DNA of 64,000 nucleotides, from assembly GCF_004352915.1 (NCBI RefSeq), contig NZ_SJSY01000064.1, positions 1 to 64,000 of the forward strand. Direction: 5' to 3'. The notes under the pieces are model-generated. The model ran no database searches. It worked only from the letters and a program-made list of their open reading frames with translations, and was not told the origin of the DNA. A program made the translations under genes and the position numbers. Shown one piece after another: positions 18,043 to 26,553 of the stretch (positions within the stretch are counted from its first letter, which is position 1; the number at the start of each line of letters is the position of its first letter). The DNA comes from Flavobacterium zhairuonense (GTDB lineage: Bacteria > Bacteroidota > Bacteroidia > Flavobacteriales > Flavobacteriaceae).

Positions 18043-20364
18043 ATGAAAAATAATGTTTTTAAAATCTTAGGAATTATCCTGTTTTGCACCGGAATTCAAG
18101 CACAGCAAGGATTTTCTGTAAAAGACAAAGTGTCGTATAAAGCTGACTTATTTCAGTTGAATGAAGTTCGGCTTTTAGATAGCAAATTCAAAAATGCAAT
18201 GGATAAAGATGGCGCTTATCTTTTGGCATTAGAACCAGATCGTCTGCTTTCGAGATTTAGGCAATATGCTGGGCTTTCGCCGAAAGGCAAAATTTACGGA
18301 GGCTGGGAGGCAAGAGGAATTTCAGGGCATTCGCTTGGGCATTATTTTACAGCGGTATCTTTGATGTACGCGGCAACTGGTGATCAACGATTTAAAGAGC
18401 GTGCTGATTATATCATAAATGAACTTGCAGAATGTCAAACAAAGAAAGGAACAGGATACATTGGTGCAATTCCAGACGGCGATAAAATTTTTGACGAAGT
18501 AGCCGCAGGAAATATCCGTTCGCAAGGATTTGATTTGAATGGTGGCTGGGTGCCGTGGTACACGCAACATAAAGTTTTGGCTGGCTTGGTTGATGCTTAT
18601 ACTTATACAGGCAATAAAAAGGCGAAAGATATTGCCGTTGCTTTTTCAGATTGGATTGATGTAAAATTCAAAAATTTGACGAAAGAACAATTCTAAAAAA
18701 TGTTGGATTGTGAACACGGTGGCATGAATGAAGCTTTGGCAAACGTATATGCGATTACAGGAAATAAAAAATATTTGGATTTATCTCAGAGATTTTATCA
18801 CGAAAAAGTTTTGGTTCCGCTAGAAAATCAAAAAGATCAATTGGCTGGATTGCATGCTAATACGCAAATTCCAAAGGTAATTGGAACGGCAAGAGATTAT
18901 GAATTGACGGGAAATCCTAAAATGCACATGGTTTCTGATTTTTTCTGGAAAGAAGTTACAAATCATCATTCGTATGTAATTGGAGGAAATAGTAATTACG
19001 AGCATTTTGGAGAACGCGATAAATTGGCCAATCAATTAAGCACAAATACAACCGAAACTTGTAATTCGTACAATATGCTCAAATTGACCGAGCATTTATA
19101 CAAATTAGATCCGTCGTCGTCGTTTATGGATTATTACGAGCGCGTAATTTACAATCATATTTTGCCTTCGTTAAATCCAGAAACGGGAATGGCGTTGTAT
19201 TATTTTCCGCTGAAATCAGGCGAAAAAAAGATTTTCGGAACGCCTGATGACTCGTTTTGGTGTTGTACCGGAACAGGAATGGAGAATCACGCCAAATATG
19301 GTGAAGCTATTTATGCCAAAGGAAGTGAAGGCGATTTATACATCAATCTTTTTATTCCGTCTGTTTTAAATTGGAAAGAAAAAGGATTTAAAATGAAACA
19401 AACAGGAAGTTTTCCTGAAGAGGATAAAGTGACTTTTACGATTGAAGAAGGAAGTTTTAAAAACAAAATTTATTTGCGTGTTCCAATTTGGACTTCAAAT
19501 GCGTCAGTAAAAATTAATGGTAAAAAAGCTACAGGAAATTTAACTTCGGGAAGTTATTTTGTGATTTCTGACAAACTTAAAAAAGGTGATGTAATCGAAT
19601 ACACTATGCCGATGCATCTTCATAAAGAAGCCATGCCAGATGATCAGAATAAAATCGCAATGCTTTATGGACCAGTGGTTTTGGCCGGAGAATTGAATAA
19701 AAATGCAATGAAAGCGAGAGAAATTCCAGTTTTGGTTACCAACGATTCCGACATCAACAATTGGATTCATTTAAATGACCAAAACAAGTTGAAATTTACT
19801 ATAGACAATGCGCAAAAAACTACTTTATTGCCTTTATACTCGATAATTGACAATCGCTTTATGGTGTATTGGGATAAATTTTCTACAGCTGAATGGAAAG
19901 TTCAAAAAGAAGTTTTTGAGAAACAACGTATTGAAGAAGAGGAACTTGAGGCTAGGACTTTAGATCATTTAAGAATTGGAGAAATGCAGCCAGAAAGAGA
20001 TCATCAGTTTGAAGGGAAAAATACTTTTACGGGAGAATTTCAAAATATGCGTTGGAGAGATGCTCGCGATGGTGGCTATTTTAGTTTTGTAATGAATACG
20101 AAAAACAGTACAGAAGCAAATTTGATTTGTACGTATTTTGGTAGTGATGGAGGAAAAAGATCCTTTAGGATTTTAGTAAATAATGTCGAAATTGCGAAAG
20201 AAATTTTAAAAGCCAAGAAACCAAATTCGTTTTATGATGAAACATATGCGATTCCGACGGCTTTACTAAAAAACGAAAACCAAATTACAATTCAATTTGT
20301 AGCCGATCCTGGGAATACAGCCGGAGGATTATTTGACTGCAGATTGGTAAAACCACAAAATTAA
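18043..20364 (+). pseudogene. GH127/GH146-type (DUF1680) glycosidase interrupted by one in-frame TAA
   Basis: Two open frames, 18043-18696 and 18700-20364, are in the same phase and together make a complete family member of 773 codons, with a signal peptide (ends IQAQ), the opening QLNEVRLLDSKF, the active-site residues Glu338, Cys340 (TETCNS) and Cys407-Cys408 (WCCTGTG), and a complete C-terminus. The break is a TAA at 18694-18696 inside a motif that reads EQF-stop-KMLDCEHGG. Relatives typically have Gln there, so CAA to TAA is the simplest explanation. Restart at the ATG at 18700, two codons later, could yield the 554-aa C-terminal part, but without a signal peptide. The reading frame downstream is undamaged, so the change is recent or a sequencing error. 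Readthrough is a less likely alternative. Confidence 0.85.
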
Positions 20365-20368
20365 TACC

Positions 20369-23059
20369 ATGATTCAAAAAAAGATTTTACTGCTTGTAAC
20401 TGTATTTTGCTTCGTGACTGGTTTCAGTCAGGAAAAAATGAAACAATCCATCAATTCTAACTGGCAGTTTTACAAAGGGAAATTAAATCAAGCCGATTTA
20501 GAAGACACAAAAAATACCGCTTGGGAAGATGTCAATTTGCCACACAGCTGGAACAAATTTGACGTTATGGATGATCAATGGGGATATTACAGAGGTGAAG
20601 GTTGGTACAAAAAAATGCTTTTTGTAAATCCGCAATGGAAAAACAAATCGGTTTATCTTTATTTTGAAGGTGCAAATCAAACTACAGAAATTTTTATCAA
20701 CGGAAAAAAAGTAGGTTCGCATATTGGCGGTTATTCTGCTTTCAGTTTTCCGGTAAATGAATTTCTTCAATTTGAAAATCCTGAAAAAGGAAATCAAATT
20801 GTGGTAAAAGTAGATAACAGTTACAACGATGATATTCCGCCTCTTGATGCCGATTTTACTTTTTACGGAGGAATTTATCGTGACGTATATTTGATTGCTT
20901 CAAACGAAGTTCATTTCGACATGACAAACCGCGCTTCTGATGGTGTTTTTGTTACAACTCCAGAGGTTTCAGCTTCGGCTGCGAAAATCCAAATTAAAGG
21001 AAATATTGAGAACAATTCGAAACTTTCAAAAGATATAATTGTTACCACTAAATTATTCGATAAAAATGATGTAGAAGTGGCTACTTTGAGTACTACTTTA
21101 AAATTAAAACCAAACTCAAAAACAGCATTTTTACAACTTTCAAAAGCGGTTCAAAATCCAAAATTATGGTCACCAGATGAGCCTTATTTATACAAAGCGG
21201 TTTCGGTTATTATAGATAAAAAGACAAAGGAGCAATTGGATTTATTTTCAGCGCCAGTTGGTTTTAGATGGTTTTCATTTACTGCTGACAAAGGTTTTTA
21301 TTTGAATGGAAAACCAACTAAATTAATTGGAGCAAACCGTCATCAGGATTATAAAGATTTAGCGAATGCTTTGCCAGATGTTTTGGCTGAAAAAGACATG
21401 CAGTTGATAAAAGACATGGGCGGAAATTTTGTTCGCGTGGCACATTATCCGCAAGATCCATCGGTTTTAGAAGCTTGTGACAGAATCGGACTTTTGGCAA
21501 TGGTCGAAACTCCGGAAGTAAACCGAATTACAGAAACGAAAGCTTTTGAAGAAAACAGCATCGAAATGCAACGCGAAATGATTCGTCAGAATTTCAATCA
21601 TCCAAGCGTAATTGTTTGGGCGTATATGAATGAAATTTTGCTTCGTCCGAGATATGAAGATAAATCACCAGAAAGGCAAGCGTATTATAAAAACGTTGCT
21701 GCATTGGCACAAAAACTAGAGAATGCAACTCGCGAAGAAGATCCAACACGTTATACGATGTTGCCAAATCACGGTGCTTTTGATTTGTACAATTCAGTTG
21801 GATTGACAAAAATCCCGATGATTGTGGGATGGAATTTATACCACGGTTGGTACAATGGCGAATTTGCTGGCTTAGAAAAGTTTCTGGAAAACCATCATAA
21901 AGTATTGCCAGACAAACCTGTAGTTATTACAGAATTTGGTGCTGATGCAGATAGAAGAATGCGATCTGATAATCCGAAAAAGTTTGATAAAACTATGGAA
22001 TATGCCATGTTGTATCACAAACATTATTTGAATGCCATCGAAAATTTAGATTATGTTGCTGGAGGTACTATTTGGAATTTAGTTGAATTCAATTCAGAAG
22101 GAAGAGCGGAAAGCTGGCCACACATGAACAATAAAGGAATTATTTCTTGGGATAGAATTCCTAAAGATGCTTATTATTTCTATCAAGCGAGATTGCTTAA
22201 AAAACCAGTTGTAAGCATCGGATCTAAAAGTTGGAATAATCGTTCGGGAGTTTTGAGTTCAGAAAATGAATCGGTTTTTTATCAGGATTTGGAAGTTTTT
22301 TCAAATGAAAGTGAAATCACTTTAAAAGTAAACGGACAAAGTTTAGGAAGCCAGAAAACAAAAGAAGGATCGACTATTTTTAAAGTTCCGTTCAAAAATG
22401 GAAACAATATTGTAGAAGCTTTTTCGACTTCAAATGAAAGTGTAAAAGATTTTGCATCAATTCATTTCACACTTTATGCACCGAATTTAAACAGTGAAAA
22501 ATATCCTTTTGAGAATATCAGAATCAGTTTGGGAGATCAAAGACAATTTACTGAAGAATTGACACAGCAAAACTGGCTTCCAGAACAAGCTTACACAAAA
22601 GGAAGCTGGGGTTATGTTGGCGGACAAGCGTACAAAATGCCAGGAAATCCTCAAATTCCATACGGAACCAATAAATTGATAAAAGGAACCGAAAATGATC
22701 CAATTTATCAAACGCAAAGAGAAGGAATTGAAGCTTTTAATTTTGATGTTCCTGACGGAAAATATGAAGTGACACTTTATTTTGCTGAGTTTCTTTCAGG
22801 AAAAACAAGAGAAGCGCTGGCATATAATTTAGCAGAGAAAAGTCAGAAGGAAGAAAAAGCCTTTAGAGTTTTTGATGTTTTGATAAACGGACAATTATTT
22901 CTGGAAAACTTTGGAAATAATAATTACTTGGAACCTGAAAAAGCCATTGATATGAAAACAACGATTTATGTAAAAGACGGCAAAGGAATTCAGGTTGATT
23001 TCAAACAAAAAACCGGTAAGACAATCCTAAACGGAATTGAACTGAAAAGAATTTTCTAA
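20369..23059 (+). CDS. GH2 beta-galactosidase-type enzyme with C-terminal malectin-like domain
   Basis: The exported 896-aa enzyme has a signal peptide ending TGFSQ. It has a GH2 jelly-roll sugar-binding domain (about 25-185, with SWNKFDVMDD and EIFINGKKVG), an Ig-like domain (about 190-300) and a TIM barrel (about 305-600). The acid/base is Glu422 in WAYMNEI and the nucleophile Glu522 in VITEFGAD. Another Ig-like segment follows, then a malectin-like carbohydrate-binding domain from about 745 to the end (GKYEVTLYFAEF, FDVLINGQ). It starts 4 bp after the broken GH127-type gene, in the same operon. Retaining beta-galactosidase activity is the likely function, since arabinose chains are often attached to galactan; beta-glucuronidase or alpha-L-arabinopyranosidase cannot be excluded. 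Confidence 0.87.
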   Translation: MIQKKILLLVTVFCFVTGFSQEKMKQSINSNWQFYKGKLNQADLEDTKNTAWEDVNLPHSWNKFDVMDDQWGYYRGEGWYKKMLFVNPQWKNKSVYLYFEGANQTTEIFINGKKVGSHIGGYSAFSFPVNEFLQFENPEKGNQIVVKVDNSYNDDIPPLDADFTFYGGIYRDVYLIASNEVHFDMTNRASDGVFVTTPEVSASAAKIQIKGNIENNSKLSKDIIVTTKLFDKNDVEVATLSTTLKLKPNSKTAFLQLSKAVQNPKLWSPDEPYLYKAVSVIIDKKTKEQLDLFSAPVGFRWFSFTADKGFYLNGKPTKLIGANRHQDYKDLANALPDVLAEKDMQLIKDMGGNFVRVAHYPQDPSVLEACDRIGLLAMVETPEVNRITETKAFEENSIEMQREMIRQNFNHPSVIVWAYMNEILLRPRYEDKSPERQAYYKNVAALAQKLENATREEDPTRYTMLPNHGAFDLYNSVGLTKIPMIVGWNLYHGWYNGEFAGLEKFLENHHKVLPDKPVVITEFGADADRRMRSDNPKKFDKTMEYAMLYHKHYLNAIENLDYVAGGTIWNLVEFNSEGRAESWPHMNNKGIISWDRIPKDAYYFYQARLLKKPVVSIGSKSWNNRSGVLSSENESVFYQDLEVFSNESEITLKVNGQSLGSQKTKEGSTIFKVPFKNGNNIVEAFSTSNESVKDFASIHFTLYAPNLNSEKYPFENIRISLGDQRQFTEELTQQNWLPEQAYTKGSWGYVGGQAYKMPGNPQIPYGTNKLIKGTENDPIYQTQREGIEAFNFDVPDGKYEVTLYFAEFLSGKTREALAYNLAEKSQKEEKAFRVFDVLINGQLFLENFGNNNYLEPEKAIDMKTTIYVKDGKGIQVDFKQKTGKTILNGIELKRIF

Positions 23060-23069
23060 AAAACATAAA

Positions 23070-24038
23070 ATGAAAAATTTACTCTTTACCTGCGTGCTTT
23101 TTGCATGGGGGCTTGCTTCTTGCGCCCAAGAAAAACCTGAGATGTACTTTACAGATATGTCTTCTGGGAACCCTGTGGCAAAAGATCCGAAAGTGGTTTT
23201 CTTCAAAAAAAGCTATTGGATGTATTATTCGATTCCGGGAAAAGAGATGTCGGGATGGCATATTGGGATTGCGAAAAGTGATAATTTAAAAGATTGGAAG
23301 AAAGCTGGCGAAATCAATTCGGGGGCTGAATATGAGAAAAACGGACTTTGTGCTCCGGGAGCTTTGGTTCGAAATGATACGATTCATTTGTTTTATCAAA
23401 CCTATGGAAATGGTTTAAAAGATGCTATTTGCCACGCTTATTCAACAGACGGAATTAATTTTAAAAGAAACGAAACAAACCCAATTTTCAGTCCAACTGG
23501 CGACTGGACTTGTGGACGCGCAATCGATGCAGAAGTAGTAGAATTTAAAGGAAAATATTTCCTGTATTTTGCCACTCGTGATGCTTCTTATAAAATTCAG
23601 AAACAAGGTGTTGCTTCGGCACCAATTAAAACTAATTTCAATAAAAATAATTGGACACAGTTGACGAATACTTCGGTAATGGAACCAACTTTGGATTGGG
23701 AAAAAAACTGCGTTGAAGGTGCTTCTTGCATTAAAAAAGGAAAATATTTGTACATGTTTTATGCAGGCGCTTATAACAATGAACCACAGCAAATTGGAAT
23801 TGCAAGAAGTTCAGATGGAATTCATTGGGAACGAAACGGCGTTAAACCTTTTTTAGAAAATGGAAAAGCTGGAACATGGAATTCTGCAGAATCAGGTCAT
23901 CCGGATATTTTTAAAGATCAAAAAGGGAAATATTGGCTTTTTTACCAAGGAAATAATACCAAAGACGGAAAATCGTGGTATTTATCTAATTTGAAACTGA
24001 ATTGGAAAAGTGATGATTGGCCTACGATTCAGAAATAA
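23070..24038 (+). CDS. GH43-like five-bladed beta-propeller glycosidase, lipoprotein
   Basis: This 322-aa protein has a lipoprotein signal (lipobox LASC, Cys18) and so is probably anchored in a membrane facing the periplasm. It is a single beta-propeller with repeated blades of the type YWMYYS, IHLFYQT, YFLYFAT, YLYMFYAG and YWLFYQG. Candidate acidic residues are the Asp in AKDPKVV, the Asp in RAIDAEV and the Glu in CVEGASC, as expected for the clan GH-F nucleophile, pKa modulator and acid. No accessory domain is present. The gap from the GH2 gene is 10 bp. I assign it to the GH43/GH117-like superfamily without a subfamily. An exo-acting alpha-L-arabinofuranosidase would fit the locus. Confidence 0.75.
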   Translation: MKNLLFTCVLFAWGLASCAQEKPEMYFTDMSSGNPVAKDPKVVFFKKSYWMYYSIPGKEMSGWHIGIAKSDNLKDWKKAGEINSGAEYEKNGLCAPGALVRNDTIHLFYQTYGNGLKDAICHAYSTDGINFKRNETNPIFSPTGDWTCGRAIDAEVVEFKGKYFLYFATRDASYKIQKQGVASAPIKTNFNKNNWTQLTNTSVMEPTLDWEKNCVEGASCIKKGKYLYMFYAGAYNNEPQQIGIARSSDGIHWERNGVKPFLENGKAGTWNSAESGHPDIFKDQKGKYWLFYQGNNTKDGKSWYLSNLKLNWKSDDWPTIQK

Positions 24039-24046
24039 TAAGTTGG

Positions 24047-24318
24047 TTTTTTAACACATAGAGACATAGTTTTATTTTGTCTACAAGAGGCGTTTCACTT
24101 GTTTAAATAAACATAGTCAGTGTAGTCTGTGTCATTTCGAGGAACGAGAAATCACACTAGAAACTCCGCAAAGAAGAGCGCCAATCTTTGTAGATATAAG
24201 AGTGTGATTTCTCGTTCCTCGAAATGACAAACTTTGAGAACTATGTTTTAGAAACTAGTTTCTTTCTATCATCTTTTCAAAATAAAAGGAAAATCTATGT
24301 TTCTATGTGTTTAAAAAA
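24047..24318. repeat. Nested palindromic MITE-like element, copy 1
   Basis: The outer ends read TTTAACACATAGAGACATAG and its near-complement CTATGTTTCTATGTGTTTAA. Inside is a hairpin module with a perfect 28-bp inverted repeat (arms 24131-24158 and 24201-24228, core ATTTCGAGGAACGAGAAATC). There is no open frame of note. The outer parts have the same orientation as copy 2, but the loop of the hairpin module is inverted relative to copy 2. The element fills the space upstream of the next GH43 gene. Confidence 0.85.
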
Positions 24319-24345
24319 TCAAGCGCAATTAAACTATTAATAAAA

Positions 24346-25944
24346 ATGAAAAACATACTTTACATTTTCACCGCATTACTGCTATTTTCATGTAGCACTA
24401 AAAAGCAAATTACTTCCAATGTAAAACCTTTAGAATTAGTAAATCCTGCATTACCCGGCGATAATCCAGATCCGTCGATTATCAGAGTTGGAAAAAACTA
24501 TTACGCAACTTCAACAACAAATGAATGGGCGCCCTATTTCACGATCTATAAATCGACCGATTTGAAAAATTGGACACTCGTAAACCATGTTTTTCCAGAA
24601 GGTTTCAAAGACATGAAAGACCAATGGGGCGAAAATAATTTTTGGGCTTCGGAATTGGCTTATGACAAAAAGCAAAACAAAATTTATGCTTATTACACAG
24701 CTCACAACCGATTTACAAAAGGAAATCCGGGTTTGCAATGTGGAACGGCTTGGATTGATGCTTCTAAAATCGAAACAGGGAAATTTACAGATAATGGCCC
24801 CGTAATTATTGAAGATGATTGTGGCGCAATTGACGCCTTTGAAATGGAAGATAACGGAAAAATTTACGCTTTCTGGAAAAATGATGGAAATGGCTGTGGA
24901 AAAGAATCCTGGATTTGGATGCAGGAAATCAATGAAACCAGAACCAAATTATTAGGCACAAAAAAGAAAGTATATACCAATAGCCAGCCTTGGGAAACGG
25001 CTTTAGTTGAAGGTGCTTGTTTTTTTAAATTCGGAGATTATATTTATAGTTTATATGCTGTTGGAGGCTGTTGCGATGCACGTTGTAATTACAAAACCGG
25101 AATTGCCCGCACAAAAAGTTTAGAAAGTGGTGTTTGGGAAAAATATCCACAAAATCCTATTATGGTCAGCAATGAAAAATGGAGATGTCCGGGGCACGGA
25201 ACGGTTATTACGACCGAAGAAGGAAGATTGTTTATGCTGTATCATGCGTTTAACATGGATTATGATGTGTATGTGGGTAGAGAAGGTGTAATTGAAGAAT
25301 TGGTTGCGGGAGAAGACGGCTGGCCGATTCTACGAAATAACATAACGGCAAACCGACCAAAATCGGAATTGGATTTTAGTGATGATTTTAGAAAAGATCA
25401 AAAACTAAATTTAGCTTGGCAATGGCCTTCAAAAAAAGAAAGACCGCAATTGAGTTTCAAAAATGGCTTGGAATTGAAAGCTTCAAACGAAAATCATAAT
25501 CTGGGGACTTTTTTGGGACAATACATTAAATCAGTTGATTTTACAGTAAATACTTCGATACAAATTACAGAGGCTGAAACTGGAATTGCTTTAGGTGGTG
25601 CAATTTACAAAAGTACTTGGCCTGGAGAATTGGGTGGAATTGGGGTTTCGATCTCTAAAAACGGAATTAAGATTTTCAATAATTTAGAAAACGGTTATCA
25701 AGTTTTAAAACAAATCGATAAAACTTTTTCTGGCGAAATCGAATTGAAAATGAATATTCTAGAGAAAGCAAAAACATTGGAATTTTATTATAAAGAGAAA
25801 AATTCAGATTGGATAAAAATTGAAACTTTAACTTTTAATCCTGACAAATATGCGCCGTGGGGAATGGGATACAGAATTGGAATTGTTGCTAAAGGAGAAA
25901 ACAGTTTTGGAATTTTTAATTCATTTGAAGTGAAGAATAATTAA
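24346..25944 (+). CDS. GH43 lipoprotein with C-terminal beta-sandwich domain
   Basis: This 532-aa protein starts at the ATG at 24346, giving a lipoprotein signal with Cys in LLFSCST; the frame open to 24307 begins inside the repeat element and is not the start. The GH43 propeller (about 35-320) shows the classical opening NPDPSIIRVG with the base Asp, a middle Asp in DDCGAIDAF and the acid Glu in LVEGACFF. It also has unusual Cys-rich blades (GGCCDARCN). A jelly-roll domain of the kind found behind many GH43 arabinofuranosidases/xylosidases takes up about 345-532. The gene is isolated between two direct copies of a repeat element. Arabinan or arabinose-side-chain hydrolysis is the likely role. 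Confidence 0.85.
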   Translation: MKNILYIFTALLLFSCSTKKQITSNVKPLELVNPALPGDNPDPSIIRVGKNYYATSTTNEWAPYFTIYKSTDLKNWTLVNHVFPEGFKDMKDQWGENNFWASELAYDKKQNKIYAYYTAHNRFTKGNPGLQCGTAWIDASKIETGKFTDNGPVIIEDDCGAIDAFEMEDNGKIYAFWKNDGNGCGKESWIWMQEINETRTKLLGTKKKVYTNSQPWETALVEGACFFKFGDYIYSLYAVGGCCDARCNYKTGIARTKSLESGVWEKYPQNPIMVSNEKWRCPGHGTVITTEEGRLFMLYHAFNMDYDVYVGREGVIEELVAGEDGWPILRNNITANRPKSELDFSDDFRKDQKLNLAWQWPSKKERPQLSFKNGLELKASNENHNLGTFLGQYIKSVDFTVNTSIQITEAETGIALGGAIYKSTWPGELGGIGVSISKNGIKIFNNLENGYQVLKQIDKTFSGEIELKMNILEKAKTLEFYYKEKNSDWIKIETLTFNPDKYAPWGMGYRIGIVAKGENSFGIFNSFEVKNN

Positions 25945-25953
25945 AACGTTGAG

Positions 25954-26222
25954 TTTTTTTAAACACATAGAAACATAGTTTTATTTTGTCTATAAAAGGC
26001 GTTTCACTAATTTAAATTCACATAGTCAGCGCTGTATGTCATTTCGAGGAACGAGAAATCACACTCGTATATCTACAAAGATTAATGCTCTTTTTTGAGG
26101 AGTTTCTAGTGCGATTTCTCGTTCCTTGAAATGACAAATCACAACAACTATGTGTTAGAAACTAGTTTCTTTTAGCCATCTTTTCAAGAATAAAAAGTCT
26201 ATGTTTCTATGTGTTTAAAAAA
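25954..26222. repeat. Nested palindromic MITE-like element, copy 2
   Basis: It has the same outer ends as copy 1 (AAACACATAGAAACATAG and its complement) and the same orientation of the flanking parts. The internal hairpin module has arms at 26038-26065 and 26108-26135 with two mismatches, and its loop is the reverse complement of the loop in copy 1. With copy 1 it forms direct repeats around the GH43 gene. Confidence 0.85.
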
Positions 26223-26371
26223 TTGGCTTATTAGAGAGTCGTTTCAATAAAAAATCCTCGAAATGAGACTAATTCGAGAAAGAATGAGATTTTTTGTCTG
26301 ACCTTAAAAAATTATAATCTCTTTATTTGCTGATCTATAAACGATTTAATTAATAAAAATTCGTTGGTGCA

Positions 26372-26519
26372 TTTTTTTTAAACACATAGAAACATAGATT
26401 TTCTTTTTCTCTAAAAAATGTTAGAAAGAAACTAGTTTCTAACACATAGAACTATGTGAATTTAAATTAGTGAAACGCCTTTTTACTTATTCAAAAGTTA
26501 TGTTTCTATGTGTTTAAAA
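26372..26519. repeat. Short MITE-like element, copy 3, lacking the hairpin module
   Basis: This 148-bp copy has the same terminal inverted repeats but reads in the opposite orientation to copies 1 and 2. It has no ATTTCGAGGAACGAGAAATC hairpin. At the corresponding point only two bases separate ACACATAG from CTATGTG, so it looks like an empty version of the element. The 150 bp between copies 2 and 3 (26223-26371) hold no gene that I recognise. Confidence 0.8.
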
Positions 26520-26553
26520 TGAATCCAATGAGCTAAAGAAAGATTTTTAATTT

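Noticed and set aside
18043..18696. Two separate genes instead of one broken gene
   Set aside because: Both halves are in the same phase, the junction falls within a conserved family motif and neither half alone is a complete enzyme.
24047..26519. Repeats as a CRISPR array
   Set aside because: Only three copies of unequal length, in mixed orientation, with a gene between them and no regular spacers or cas genes.
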